Below are positions 51,923 through 64,000 of a stretch of DNA of 64,000 nt, piece by piece. Source of the DNA: Dactylonectria macrodidyma (Eukaryota; Ascomycota; Sordariomycetes; Hypocreales; Nectriaceae); the NCBI GenBank assembly GCA_020744425.1, contig JAGMUV010000024.1, forward strand, positions 682,001-746,000, read 5' to 3'. Below the pieces are notes generated by a model. That model searched no databases. It was not told the DNA's origin and was given only the letters and a program-made list of their open reading frames with translations. How positions within the stretch are numbered: position 1 is the stretch's first letter; every line of letters starts with the position of its first letter. A program made the position numbers and the translations under genes.

Positions 51923-53680
51923 ATGTATTACAGCAGTGGCAACTATGAAGCCTTCGCTCGCCCCCTCAAACCCGAGGGCATTGAGGACAAGACAGCAACA
52001 ATTGTCGGCTCCGGCCTAGCTGGCCTCTCTACCGCCGCATTCCTCGTCCGAGATGCCCGGATGCCCGGCAAGAACATTACCGTCCTCGAGCAAATGGACA
52101 TTCCCGGAGGTGCTCTAGACGGACTTGAAGTGCCCGAAAAAGGCTTCGTCATGCGCGGCGGCCGAGAAATGGAGGCGCATTTCGAATGTCTCTGGGACCT
52201 CTTCCGCTCCGTTCCTTCTCTAGAAGTGGAAGACGCCAGCGTCCTAGACGAGTTCTATTGGCTCAACAAACGCGATCCCAACTTTTCGTTGCAGAGAGCC
52301 ACCGTTGAGCGCGGTCAAGATGCCCAGACGGGAAAGCTCTTCACGCTGAGTGAGACGGCGCAAAAGGAAATGATCAAGCTGTTCCTCGCCACGCGGCAAG
52401 AGGTGGAGAATAAGCGCATCAACGAGGTTTTCAGCGAAGACTTCTTTAAGAGCAACTTTTGGATGTACTGGCAGACCATGTTCGCCTTTCAGACGTGGCA
52501 CTCGGCGCTCGAGATGAAGCTGTACCTGCACCGCTTCGTCAACCACATCCACGGCATGCCCGACTTTTCGACCCTCAAGTTTACAAGATACAATCAGTAC
52601 GAGTCGCTGGTGCTACCGCTGCACAAGTGGCTGGAGGAGCAGGGCGTGGTGTTTCAGTTTTCGACAGTTGTGGAGGACGTGGACTTTGACATTACGACCG
52701 ACGAGAAGAAGGCGACGTGCATACATGGAACCAAGGCTGGAGAGAAGTTTGATAAAGAACTCGGCGTCAATGATCTTGTCTTCATGACCATTGGTTCTCT
52801 GACGGAGAACTCTGACATGGGAGATCAAAACACGCCGGCAGTACTTCGAGAAGATGCCGCGCCGGCGTGGGATCTATGGCGTCGCATCGCAGCCAAGCAC
52901 GACGAGTTTGGGCACCCCGACGTCTTTGGCGGCGACATTGCCGCTACGAAATGGCAGTCGGCTACCTTCACGACGCTGGACAAGCGCATCCCAGAGTACA
53001 TCCAGAAGATCTGCAAGCGAGACCCCTTCAGCGGCACCGTCGTCACCGGCGGCATCGTGACGGTGCGCGATTCAGCATGGATGATGAGCTGGACCGTCAA
53101 TCGTCAGCCGCACTTCAAGAACCAGCCCAAGGACCAGATCGTCGGCTGGATTTACGGTCTGCTCGTCGACCAGCCGGGTGACTACGTCAAGAAGCCCATG
53201 CAAGATTGCACCGGCCAGGAAATCACCCAGGAGTGGCTATACCACATGGGCGTGCCCGAAGCCGACATCCCGGCGCTCGCATCCGAAGCCGCAAAGTGCG
53301 TGCCCGTCATGATGCCGTACGTAACCTCCTTCTTCATGCCGCGCACCGCCGGCGACCGCCCGGACGTGGTACCGGCGGGATCCCGGAACTTTGCCTTTAT
53401 CGGGCAGTTTGCCGAGACGACGCGGGACACCATCTTCACGACGGAATACTCGGTGCGGACGGCTATGGAGTCGGTGTACCGGCTCACCGGCGTGGATCGC
53501 GGCGTCCCGGAGGTGTTTGCCTCGACGTACGATGTACGGGACTTGCTTAGGGCTACTAGCCAGCTCCGTGACGGAAAGCAGCTCGCAGAGTGGCTGCCGG
53601 AGAGGATTCGTCACTGGTTGATGCACTTTTTGGGAGGGTCGCAGGTTGGACAGTTGTTGCATGAGTATCACCTTGTTTAA
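51923..53680 (+). CDS. Oleate hydratase (MCRA/67-kDa family)
   Basis: ATG at 51923 (MYYSSGNYEAFARPLKPEGI) is preferred over an earlier in-frame start because the family begins here; 585 residues, no introns. FAD-binding GSGLAG (29-34), EQMDIPGGALDG, and the RGGREME motif (78-84) with its catalytic Glu are intact, as are NYEAFARP, MYWQTMFAFQTWHSALEM and the C-terminal FIGQFAETTRDTIFTTEYSVRTAM (quoted in part). These enzymes add water to the cis-9 double bond of oleic and related acids to make 10-hydroxy fatty acids, with FAD as a structural cofactor. It follows the SnoaL-FMO gene on the same strand, 1 kb away, with no proof of a joint pathway. Confidence 0.93.
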   Translation: MYYSSGNYEAFARPLKPEGIEDKTATIVGSGLAGLSTAAFLVRDARMPGKNITVLEQMDIPGGALDGLEVPEKGFVMRGGREMEAHFECLWDLFRSVPSLEVEDASVLDEFYWLNKRDPNFSLQRATVERGQDAQTGKLFTLSETAQKEMIKLFLATRQEVENKRINEVFSEDFFKSNFWMYWQTMFAFQTWHSALEMKLYLHRFVNHIHGMPDFSTLKFTRYNQYESLVLPLHKWLEEQGVVFQFSTVVEDVDFDITTDEKKATCIHGTKAGEKFDKELGVNDLVFMTIGSLTENSDMGDQNTPAVLREDAAPAWDLWRRIAAKHDEFGHPDVFGGDIAATKWQSATFTTLDKRIPEYIQKICKRDPFSGTVVTGGIVTVRDSAWMMSWTVNRQPHFKNQPKDQIVGWIYGLLVDQPGDYVKKPMQDCTGQEITQEWLYHMGVPEADIPALASEAAKCVPVMMPYVTSFFMPRTAGDRPDVVPAGSRNFAFIGQFAETTRDTIFTTEYSVRTAMESVYRLTGVDRGVPEVFASTYDVRDLLRATSQLRDGKQLAEWLPERIRHWLMHFLGGSQVGQLLHEYHLV

Positions 53681-55160
53681 GAATGGGCTGTGAGGGGATA
53701 TGAAGTCAGAGAAAATACAGTCGCAAGTGGTCAGAGAGCGATGACAGAATTTGATTTGTGAAGATAATTCGACAGTTTGATTAGAATTAAGCATGACTGA
53801 ATCTATGGAGATGCATATTGTGTATTGGTTTTGCGCCCATTTACATAATATTGTCAAATTCCATCCATGTCTTTACTCATCGGCTTGACTCCATAGTTAT
53901 AGCAACAACACATATCAACTTGGCCAAGCGCACGAACAATTGCCAAGCAAATGGCATCATAGCTCAAGCCTAATCGCCAATCCAGTCCATGTGGACCCCT
54001 AACTACCTCGGCCGCAGGGAGCGGCCCAACGGCATCCTCCAGATCTCTCCACCTTCTTCATAGTGATAACATGGTTGCAACGGCCCGGGAGCGGCACCCC
54101 GATCAGGAAGGTCTGGGGTTGTGCTGCCCCCCCTGTGGCATCTGCCGAGATGCGCGGATTAGAGGCATGACCCGAGACGGGCGGATGAAAAGAGTTTATG
54201 TCGTGTCATCAACAGACGATTTAATGGTCTGAAAGGGCTTGTTCCGACGCAGGTGTTGAGACGGATCGGGGTTGGGAGGCTAGCTAGCTTCCCTTTCGGG
54301 ACCCTGGGCTTGAGATCGTCCATAGCCTAAAGGTTGAGACTTAACATGTCACGTTACGAGATAGTCAATTGATAACAGCCTTCCATAGCTAGCCAACACC
54401 TCCGGAAATTCCATCCCTTGCGGAAATACCTGATCACTAAGCATTGACCCAGTTCATCAAGCCGCTAAGTACCCGTTCATCACAGGACCCTTCCTGGCCT
54501 AAGCTCTCACTGCCAAGAACAAACCGATTGCGACATGCCCCGCCCCTCCCAAGCCCTAGTCTTATCCTTGGCACATTATAGTATCTGAGTGATGCGACTA
54601 GGCAGGGCTGCCTTCGAATCACCGGACTCCTAGCCCGCCTGACTAGTTCAAGCATGCATGCATCGGTCGTCGGCGTTAACAAGCTTATCTGGAACTCAGC
54701 GTTAAGCTTGATATAGTACGTTAACTTTGTTTTATTAAATAAAGTGGCCCGTCTTGGAAGGTTCTAACGCTCTTCTTAGGCGGCTACGATGCCGAACGGG
54801 GGTGGGGGAAAGGGGCCCTCGCTGCCTTTGTCCGGATCGCCTTCTAGTCTCGATCGCAGACCTGAATCCTAGTCACGAAAGCAGAAGTTCCCAAACCCCA
54901 CCGCTGCCGACCTTCCTGGGAGAGTATGAGTTCAAAAAGTTCCCATCGCATAGGGAAGCTGAGATGGTTTTACGGACGAAAATGCGGATAGTACGGTTGA
55001 CTCGGGAGAAGCAGTTAATATCGGCGAGTATGAGTCTGAATTATTAAAAGGCATCGGAGTCGCCTTCAGACGATGAAATTCAAGCCAACTCAATCCTACC
55101 ACACTTGGCCTCCTGTCTCTTGGATCACATAAAGCTTCATAGTCTCCTTCACAAATCACT
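53681..55160. other. Intergenic, no gene recognised
   Basis: About 1.5 kb between two plus-strand genes. Open frames at 54437-54682 and 54754-55047 lack family resemblance. Confidence 0.4.
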
Positions 55161-57295
55161 ATGCGGTCTCTCCTCGTCCTCGGCCTCGCTAGCCTGGCCC
55201 ACGCCCACCCCGCCAAACGCGAGCCTCACACTGCCGAGCTCGGCAAGAGAGGAATCGATCTAGACGCCTTCAGACTGCCTGAGCTGTCTGAATACGTCCC
55301 CAACGAAGAGGTTGTGGAGGACCCGCCGATTACACTCTCCAAGAGAGAGTCGTACGTCGAGACGGCCAAGGAGCTGGTCAACACAGTTGCCGAGGGCTTG
55401 ACGTTCCGTCTTGTCAAGGACCACTATGTTGGTACTAACGGAGTGGCTCACGTCAACTTCAAGCAGACCATCAATGGCGTTGATGTTGATAATGCCGACT
55501 TCAACGTGAACGTGAGTATCAAACCACCTCCCATTCTCAATAGTCGTAGCTAACAAGGTCCTCCCAGATTGCCGCTGACGGAAGCGTTTTCTCGTACGGA
55601 AACAGCTTCTACACTGGAAAGCTGCCAGGTCCTCTCGCCAAGCGAGATGTTTCTGATCCCGTCGACGCTCTCAAGGGCGCCGTGGACGTTCTCTCACTGC
55701 CCGTTGACACGGCCGACGCTACGGCCAAGCCCAAGGGCGGTTCTGAGCACTACACTTTCACTGGCACTGATGGTACCGTCAGTGCCCCTGAGGCCAAGCT
55801 CGTGTACTTGGTCAAGTCTGACGGCAGCCTTGTTCTCACCTGGAGAGTTGAGACGGATGTCTTGGACAACTGGCTGCTGACTTACATCGACGCGACCACG
55901 AATGAGAAGGTCTTTGGCGTTGTCGACTATGTTGCGGATCTCGCTACCTACAAGGTTTAGTACGGAAACCTATTCCCTGATATTGAGTGACATCTAGCTA
56001 ACGTGTCGATTATAGCCCTTGGGGAATCAATGACCCAACTGAGGGCTCTCGCTCCGTGGTCAAGGACCCCTGGAACATTGGCACTTCCGAGTTCACCTGG
56101 GTTTCTGACGGCTCAACCAACTACACCACCACCCGTGGCAACAACGGCATTGCCCAGGTCAACCCCTCAGGTGGAACTGCCTACCTCAACAACTACCGCC
56201 CCAGCAGCTCCAGTCGTGCCTTTGAGTACGACTACAGCACCACCCAGACTGACCCAACAGCCTACCGTGATGCTTCCATCACCCAGCTGTTCTACACTGC
56301 CAACAAGTACCACGACTTGCTCTACCTGCTCGGCTTCACTGAGGAGGCTGGAAACTTTGAGATCAACAACAACGGCCAGGGCGGTACCGGAAACGACTTT
56401 GTCATCTTGAATGCTCAGGATGGAAGCGGCACCAACAATGCCAACTTTGCCACCCCTGCTGATGGATCTCCCGGACGCATGAGGATGTACCTCTGGACGT
56501 ACAGCACCATCAGGAGGGATTGCTCGTTTGAGGCCGGAGTCGTCATCCACGAGTACACCCACGGATGTAAGCTTCCTTCTAACTGCTCTTATGATTCGCG
56601 GCCTTGATACTAACTACGGCATAGTGTCTAACCGTCTCACCGGTGGCCCTGCCAACTCCGCCTGCCTCTCCGGAACCGAATCCGGCGGCATGGGCGAAGG
56701 CTGGGGCGACTTCATGGCCACAGCTGTCCGCGTCAAGTCTTCTGACACGCGCTCCAAGAACTTCGTCATGGGCTCATGGGTGTACAACAACGCCGCCGGC
56801 ATCCGCGCCTACCCGTACAGCACCAGCCTGACCACCAACCCGTACACGTACAAGAGCGTCAACACGCTTGCTTCGTCTGGTGTCCATGCTATTGGAACCT
56901 ACTGGGCTACTGTCTTGTACGAGGTGCTCTGGAACTTGATTGAGAAGCACGGACACAACGACAACGACGAGCCTACCTTTAACTCTGCTGGTGTTCCCAC
57001 GGATGGAAAGTACTTGACCATGAAGCTGGTCGTCGACGGAATGGCCCTGTAAGTTCCCTCCTATTGACAAAAGCCGAATATCACAGACACTAACAAGTAT
57101 GCCCTTAGGCAACCCTGCAACCCCAACATGGTCCAAGCCCGAAATGCCATTATCGATGCCGACACTGCCCTCACCGGCGGAGCCAACCTGTGCGCGCTCT
57201 GGACTGGATTCGCCAAGCGTGGCCTGGGTTCCGGAGCCGTGTACAGCAGCTCCAGCCGTACTGAGAGCTACGTCATTCCCTCGGGCGCTTGCTAA
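55161..57295 (+). CDS. Fungalysin metalloprotease (M36), secreted
   Basis: Five exons: 55161-55511, 55568-55959, 56016-56566, 56625-57048, 57109-57295 (634 aa). Introns are 56-60 nt; the second donor lies inside what looks like a stop (GTTTA|GTACGG). A signal peptide ([17 protein letters not shown]) is followed by a propeptide with the FTP region, and the mature protease starts around [12 protein letters not shown]. Zinc ligands are HEYTH (426-430) and Glu456 in GMGEGWGDF. Gly/Asn/Ser-rich loops and C-terminal Cys pairs are as in the family. It is an extracellular endopeptidase that digests proteins such as keratin, collagen, elastin or plant chitinases, and is made as a self-cleaved zymogen. 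All catalytic residues are intact. Confidence 0.95.
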
Positions 57296-60200
57296 GCTAT
57301 TTTAGTGATGGCAGGACAGAGAGAGGGCGTATGAGCCGCTGTCTGAAGTGTTCGGCTGAGGAGTGACGGTTGTTATGATTGATGGTTGGCATGTTGTAAA
57401 CTTCTTGGCTCTACTTTGTTTTACGAGATTCTTCTTTTCCACATCTCTTCTGCAATTAAAATCAAGTACTACTACCTGTCCCTTTACACACTGTGAAACT
57501 CGCCATACGACAACGAACTTAGCCTTTCCAGCAGCGCAAAGCCAACGAGGTCAACCTAGAACCAAACTTGGTGTCCAGGGGCCTAATTCCTGCTATTTTA
57601 AAGCGTATTGTTTATATTTGCAGCCTATGTATGCTGTATGCATCCTCGCTTTCTATTCGACGATCTTCAAGGCGGCCGGAATGAGTCCGCTGTGGAGAGT
57701 CCGCGGGAGCCGAGCCCGCGGGGTGGGGAAACCCGACTCGCAAGCAGCACCGGAAAACCGTGACTCCCCAGTCACTCCAAACAACCGGTGCAGATTCGTT
57801 CTCCTTCCATTCATGGCTGACATCTCCGCGTTTCTGGCGTTCCCATGATGACGCTGTTGAAAACGGGAATCTATTCCTATAGCGGCTGTGCTGAGACGGT
57901 TCCTGCCAGCAAGGCCCTGACTTTTTGACAGCTCGGCAAAGAACAGCCATAGTTGAAACAGCTGGACGAGAATGACGCAGAGGCTGAAAGACGCGCGTCC
58001 CTGGAACCAGTTCGAGTAAACTCCAGCCTCAAGATGGAATGAATAGTGTCGATTCGGGTAGCCTCAGGTATTGCCAGGGCATGATGAGCCGTATTGGACA
58101 GAAAAGAGCCTATCTGACGAGCGTTGCCTTTATCAGAAGGATCTTGAAACACTAGCCTTCCGTATAAAAGACTGTCCACATGCTCATCAATGCCATAGTG
58201 TAGTTATACGACGACACACGATTGTTACGGGCAGTTCGAGACTGCACCCAGCAAAAGACCCACCCTCGTATTCACGACAGCCAAACAATGGAGGAATTTC
58301 GTATTTTTAGCCCGGGGGCCCGGAGGGTAAAAGTCCGTAACTTCCGATCATCCAATTTAACTATTGACACATCCACGAGCAAGGATGGGCATGGCGCTCC
58401 AAAAGCCCCTCGCGCTAACCCGACGCGCCCCTACACTTCGGGCACGGGGTGCAAGGGGTAAGCTCGTAAGTTGTCAAATTGCTCTCCGCTTAGTCGATCA
58501 AGCAAGAGTCCGTGTGAAGGACTGTCGTGTGAGCTGTTTGCAGATTGGATTAACGATGGCGTTTTTAAGTTCTTGGACTAGGCAAAGCCTGGGGTGTTAA
58601 AGGCGGCACGAACGTTGAAGCCCACGTCCGTTCACACGTGCGAGTGTGCATTGAAACGCATTGCAGTCACTTCGAGTCCATGATGACATGACAGATCGTC
58701 ATGGTGCAAGTCTCGGGAAGCCAGCACAAGGCTCATCCTTAAGGGGCAGCATAGCCACTCACAGGTTGGTTCATGGCACTGAGTGCTCGGCACTCGGCAC
58801 TTGCCTAATTGATCCAAGCAATCAAATGCCTCACGCTCCGCCTCTCACTCGTGGATGAAATAGGCGACAGTTTTACAGCGACGCCTGTCACTGGGTGATG
58901 GTTGGCTGTGCAAGACGTTGTCGACGTAATAATGAAGAGACAGCGCCTTGCAGCGTAGCATTTGGATCTCTGGGCGAGTTTGTAGATGATGGACTGCAGA
59001 CGCGCACACTCTTAAAAACCGGGAATCAAGTCTGTGCACACTTGTCTGGATTCGGAGATGACTGCTTTCTCGGCTCCCTTACCTTTTGCCTTGCATCAAC
59101 GCCACAGAGTACTTGCTGGTTGCGACGCCAGACGAGCATCGCGTGCTTCAGGCACCCGGGGCCAGGCCACGGAAATATTCCCACCCCGCACTTGGCGATC
59201 TCACGATCGACGGCGATCGGACACTAGAAGGGCAGCAAAATTATGAAACTTTCCGCCTCGAAATGTCTTTTGTCAAAGTTCAGGCCAGAGGAGCATGGCA
59301 AGGTGGGAAAAAAAAGTAACATGGCGGTGAAGCGCTTGAACTAACACAGTAAGACAACGCCACCTGCAGCCGTTTTACCGGGGGGCCAATGGTTCGCTGC
59401 CAGAGTGCCATTGCTTTTTTCATCCCTTCTTTTGGCATCTTTGGCTGTTCTGGCTGTGCACATGCTGGTGGTGGCTTGACGGGTGAGCAGACAACACGTT
59501 TCAGCTAGCAGATACCTCTGCAGTACTCCGTAGCTGAACTCATTGATGACAGTTTGTACCCTTGGATCCTGGACAGGTTCCCCCCTCACAGTAGGTGATT
59601 ATTTGCCGCCCCGTTCAAGTGAGATACCCGAAGGTCTTACTAGGCAAGCCACTGATGGGCGATGCCGCAATCCGAGGCTTTTTTCGAGTCAAGGTTTTCT
59701 GAAACAATGAGATCATGCCCGTGCCAGCATTCAAGGCCAACAAAATAAACCCAGGCCCCAACGGCAAAGCAGCAGCACACCATAACACGCTTTGTTCCGA
59801 CGCGCCGAGTCCCAGGCACCAACCAACCCACCCCATTCAAGTGACCCGGACTCCGACGCGTTGGCAGATCTTCTTACCCAATTCTCGGAACAACGGCACG
59901 CTGAAGTGGGTTGCAATTTTTTTTAAAAACCTGCAGGGGGGGCGAATAACCTCGTGTCCAGGAATCCATGCCATTCGTCTGCCCGTAACCGAAGACGCCG
60001 GAACAACCGCAGGCAAAACACCCAACAGAGTCCGATCCGGAGGATGCAGCCCGGCCGTCTCTGTAAATGGTTAACGAGGCGCATGGGGTGGCTGTCAAAT
60101 TTGGGGAAACCTTGGATGATGATGCCCAAAATAAGAAAAGAATATGGCTAGCTAGTTTAGCCTCCCCTCCTCCCCCCCCCCCTCGTTGACTAACAGGTGT

Positions 60201-60704
60201 TGCTCGCTCACGGAATCGCTTACAGCCAACCGTGGTCGCCGTATACGAGCTGGTAATGTAATATTGTGCGTGCCCCCTTTTACTTTCCTTATTCCCCGCT
60301 TAGCCTAAGATTCCCGCCCGCGAACAGTAGCCCCAATGCAGAATACGAGCTGAGAGGTGATCGCTCTCGCGACCGCCACTGGGACTGGTTGCTCAGCCCT
60401 TCCCCAGGGCCCTTTTGATGGTGCCCGGACGGGATGACAACTGGGACGATGTTTGTTTTTTTGTGGTGACAGGCTAGATCGTAAAAAATAAGACCAGCGG
60501 CCATTCAAGAACAACACGAGGCACGCGACATGTTGCCCATTTCATGTTCCCGAGCCTCTCCGTTTCCCTTCTAGATCATGCCAACGCAATAACTCAATCA
60601 CCGTGTCCAGCCCAGATCCGTTTCCCATGCGTCTCATTCTCAGCTGCACCGCTCATTCTCGTTTTCTTATTCATCCCCGCCGGTCGTCGTAGCCGACCGA
60701 CATC
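57296..60704. other. 3.4-kb gene-empty stretch
   Basis: No frame resembles a known family and no consistent exon chain was found on either strand. Notable composition: a C12 tract at 60173-60184 and CT-rich leader-like sequence at 60540-60700 before the sulfatase-like gene. It may be a long promoter or hold a non-coding transcript. Confidence 0.4.
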
Positions 60705-63536
60705 ATGTCCGCTACCTTTGTTCCCTACTGTTTCTCCATCATCGTCGTCTCCGTCACCTTAACCAAGCTTGTTCACCTATACGTCAACGCCAACCTCGTG
60801 CCTCCGGGGCTATTCGTTCTCTACTTTCCTTCATTCCTCCTTCCAGATGCCCTAGTCATCTTCACGGCGCGCTTGGCGCTGCGGCGCGAGCGAGGATGGG
60901 TCTCGCTCCCAATGTGTGCACTGGGGTGCTTGATGGCGTACGCCAAGTCCCCAGTTCGAGCCTCTCCTGCACCTTTTGATGCTGATAATCGCGACGCAGG
61001 TTTATTATCTTGTGCGCTGCATCGTCGCAGCTCGGATTCTTTTATGAAACCAACGCCGAGATGGAATGGCGAGACGCTGCCGGCTTCGCCAGCGATGCAG
61101 ATGGCCTCAAGGTGCTTCTAAGCGGCATGGGCACCGTCTTAGTGGCCGGCATGTTGATCTTGTTTATCTCCTGGTTCGCCAAGGCCATTCTGTACAAAGC
61201 AGTGGGAGCTCTGCTAGTCGGCATTGGCGCACCCCTGATCTTTGGTACGTTTTACCAATGTCTCTGCCCCCCTCTCCATTAATGCTCATGGCGTTTTAGT
61301 CTGGCGCTCAGCCCTACGACTACGACGACCCCAGAAAACTCGGCCGAAACGCCGCATCGAGCGCCAGCCAGACTGGAGTTCCGACTCGGAAGACTATTCC
61401 AACTACGGCTCCGACTTTGAGAACGATTCCGAAGAGGCTGTCGCCCTCGTCTACGGGGAGAAATGGGCAGACTCGCTTGGCCAGAGCGCAAAATGCTTCC
61501 AGAAGACGAGGTCCTGGGTGGCCATCGCCGCTGCTCTTGTCTTTCTCGCCGTTACCACCATCCTTCGGCCTTCAACCCCATACAACCAAATCTCGACAAC
61601 GCTTCCCTTTCCTCTGTTGGACATGTTCCAGGCAAAGCCTGACCCTTGTGCCGAGCAGGGCCTAGTAAACAACAACCAGTGGCCCTTCCCGGACCTTACC
61701 GACGCTTCGAATTGGGAAGAGCCCAGCGAACGCTCCAAAGGCTGGGCTCCAGGCGCTGACAGCAAGCTTGTTAAACAGTATCGCCAAGCAGTTCCTGCCT
61801 GGCTTCCTAGCCTGTCGCAACAGGGCTTCCATAAATGGGCCTCTGTTCCCTCCGAACTTGTTTCTAACTCCAGCTCAAATGACTTTATTCAATCCGATCC
61901 CCACGACGACGATGACAGCCACCTCAAGTGCAACTTTGCTGTCATCAATGACACATTCTACAACCCTGTAAACGATCCGATGAAGATTACGAATCTCGAA
62001 AACGAAGTCTTGCCAGTTCTCCAAGAAGCCCTCAACAATGGCTCCGTCAAAATCAAGCATATTGCTCTCATCATGATGGAGAGTGTTCGAGAGGAACTCT
62101 TCCCCATCCAGCAGGGCTCTGGTATTCACAAGTTCATCATGGACAGCCACAAGAAGGGGGAGATGGATCATGCAAATGCTCTTGTATCCCGATTGTCACC
62201 GAATGCGGAAAAGATTACCGGAAAGTCTGGCAACTTTGTGAGCGACACTGGCTTGCTCTACGAACAAGCCGTACCGGAGTGGAACGACACCACGAGAGAC
62301 GGATTCGGCGGCATCAACGTACAGGGCGCACTTACCACCAGTTCTGCATCGACCAAGAGTTTCGCAGCAATTCACTGCGGCACGTGGCCTATGCCTGTGG
62401 ACATGTTTGAGGAATCAGAGACGCTCAGCTACCAGCCTTGCATCACCGAGATCCTCGAGCTCTTCAACAAGATGAAGGAGAACACGTCGACCACCGACTA
62501 CAAGCAACAGGAATGGTATCCGGGATTCTTCCAGTCCATCACGGACGGTTACGACAGGCAGGACAAGTTTGAGGCGAAGATTGGATTCAAGCATATCGTG
62601 AACAAGGAGAAACTCGACATCGATGCGACCGACGCAGACGACTTGGAGGAAATCAACTACTTTGGCTATGGCGAAAAGACGGTCAAGTCACATATCGAGG
62701 ACTACCTCAAGAAAACCGTAGCCGACGGACAGCGCATCTTCTTTACGCACTTCACCAGCACGACGCATCACCCGTGGGGAGTCCCTTCAACATTCAACAG
62801 CGAAAAGTACATGAACACGCGCGGCACGAATCGATGGCACAAGGACTTTAACAAGTACCTCAACGCGATCCGGTACACGGACGCGTGGATGGGCGAGATG
62901 ATGCAGATGTTCGACGACCTGGGCATCGCCAACGAGACGCTCGTAGTATTCGTCGGAGACCACGGCCAGGCGTTCAAGGAAGACGACTTCAAGACGGGCA
63001 CGTACGAGAACGGCCACATCAGCAACTTCCGCGTGCCGATTACCTTCCGACACCCGAATCTGCCCCGCGTGCAGTACAAGGCCAACTCGACGTCCGTGTC
63101 GATTCTGCCGACCATCCTGGATTTGCTGATCAACTCGGGCTCGCTCAACGCCGACGATACGACAGCCGCGTCTGATATTGTGCAAGACTACGAGGGCCAG
63201 TCGTTCTTGCGAGAGTACAAGACGACGCACAACGGCCGCCGCGCGTGGAATTTCGGCGTCGTGAATGCCGGAGGGCGCATGCTATCTGTGACATCTGCCG
63301 ACGCGCCCTGGAGGCTGGTAGTGCCTCTAGACACCCGATCGCCACATCGATTCACCGACATCCAGAAAGATCCGCTAGAGCTAGATCCTCTGCTGAAGTG
63401 GTCCGTCAAGAGCATGGCGGCGTCTGCGAAACGCAAACACGGCGGTGATGCCGGCGAGTGGGTTGTCGAGGCCGAGGCGGTAGCGAAGTGGTGGGGGCTA
63501 GAGCGCAAACGGCTCTGGGGTTACCAAGCGGAATGA
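60705..63536 (+). CDS. Membrane-anchored sulfatase/LtaS-like (alkaline phosphatase superfamily) protein
   Basis: Three exons: 60705-60937, 61000-61244, 61300-63536 (904 aa; 62- and 55-nt introns). Several N-terminal membrane segments are seen (FVPYCFSIIVVSVTL, LFVLYFPSFLLPDALVIF, VLVAGMLILFISWFAKAIL, WVAIAAALVFLAVTTIL). They precede a large extracytosolic domain (about 270-860). That domain has the superfamily metal/nucleophile layout: IALIMMESVREELFP (Glu420), TTSSASTKSFAAIHCG with the probable Thr/Ser nucleophile at about 505-511, HFTSTTHHPWG, and VGDHGQAF (Asp713, His714). Bacterial LtaS relatives transfer phosphoglycerol; fungal members are unassigned and may modify cell-wall or GPI/phospholipid headgroups. 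Asn-rich sequons are common. Confidence 0.87.
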
Positions 63537-64000
63537 TAAAAATACATGGGACCGGTACACTAGGAGTCATTGGGAACGGTAGCGAATTGTGTTTGTTCTT
63601 TGTTCATATGTGGCTGTTATAGATGCTCAGAGCAATATTCTTGAGCCAGCCTATTCAATGCTGTACGCTTAGGGTTCTTATCTTATTTAGAGAAACACGT
63701 ACATATGTTCTCACCAGCAATTATTGGCTACATTTCGTTTGACGACGCCAGGTTGTGCAGTGTTGAGATCTTTTTCTCTTTCAATGCTCAGGTTACCTTG
63801 TGTGGGGGTGACAGGCTTCTGCGTCATCCTAAGTCAATCTAGCGCTTACCTACCATGTGTCATATCATTAGCTGGGTAAACATTGTGAGTAATCAATGCT
63901 GACCATCACATTCAGAACGCTGCAATGGCGTTATGGCATCCCCTTCTAACATCGTTGGCTACAGGGTAGGTGTCTCGGCTTGGAGCATCTGACATGGTAC
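63537..64000. other. 3' flank to window end
   Basis: No gene is supported in the last 464 bp. A gene starting beyond the edge cannot be judged. Confidence 0.4.

Noticed and set aside
58220..58245. GCAGTTCGAGACTGC resembling a tRNA T-arm
   Set aside because: Stem length and spacing do not fit and no acceptor or anticodon arm could be built. No tRNA or rRNA gene was found in the window.
1..64000. CRISPR arrays, bacterial operons or insertion sequences
   Set aside because: The window is eukaryotic; the only tandem repeats are the 11-bp triplicate and the 15-bp minisatellite, without spacer structure.

Overview
The window reads as nuclear DNA of a filamentous ascomycete (Pezizomycotina, probably Sordariomycetes; no finer placement is possible from sequence alone). 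The grounds are genes broken by 45-75 bp GT..AG introns with CTRAC-like branch sites, and typical families: Zn2Cys6 regulators, a CFEM receptor, HET and HeLo-like domains, fungalysin, an AA8 cytochrome and a Gpr1/Ato acetate permease. One decayed gene also carries C-to-T/G-to-A type stops that look like RIP.

Layout. 0-16 kb: a broken DUF3712 gene, a Zn2Cys6 regulator with an in-frame stop, then an SDR, a Baeyer-Villiger monooxygenase, a CFEM-GPCR and an alpha/beta-hydrolase. SDR, BVMO and hydrolase could take an alcohol to a ketone, an ester and then acid plus alcohol. A lipocalin-like protein and a proline-racemase-superfamily enzyme follow. 16-38 kb: an accessory stretch rich in relics and in genes of the kind used in fungal allorecognition or cell death. 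It holds an NB-ARC NLR relic, a frameshifted hypothetical, an intact TPR-CHAT protease with a divergent partner gene, an hAT relic, two small secreted Cys-containing proteins, a carboxylesterase relic, a HeLo-like (PigL_N-type) gene tail-to-tail with a 119-aa gene, a 15-bp minisatellite, a FunK1 kinase relic, and a HET gene whose domain is split by about 500 helical residues. 39-46 kb: a secreted AA8 cytochrome, an AlcR-like regulator and an acetate permease. 46.6-48.9 kb: an apparently complete piggyBac-type transposon with 39-bp perfect inverted repeats, sitting in what looks like the 5' leader of the next gene. 49-63.5 kb: a SnoaL-FMO flavoprotein monooxygenase, an oleate hydratase, a fungalysin metalloprotease, a 3.4-kb gene-empty stretch, and a membrane-anchored sulfatase/LtaS-like protein.

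Best candidates for undescribed biology: (1) the convergent HeLo-like gene and 119-aa gene, whose proteins share a roughly 57-residue module at about one third identity by eye; (2) the TPR-CHAT protease and its divergent, uncharacterised, probably beta-rich neighbour; (3) the HET protein with the large helical insertion. All gene models here, including introns, were built by eye from splice signals and family conservation.
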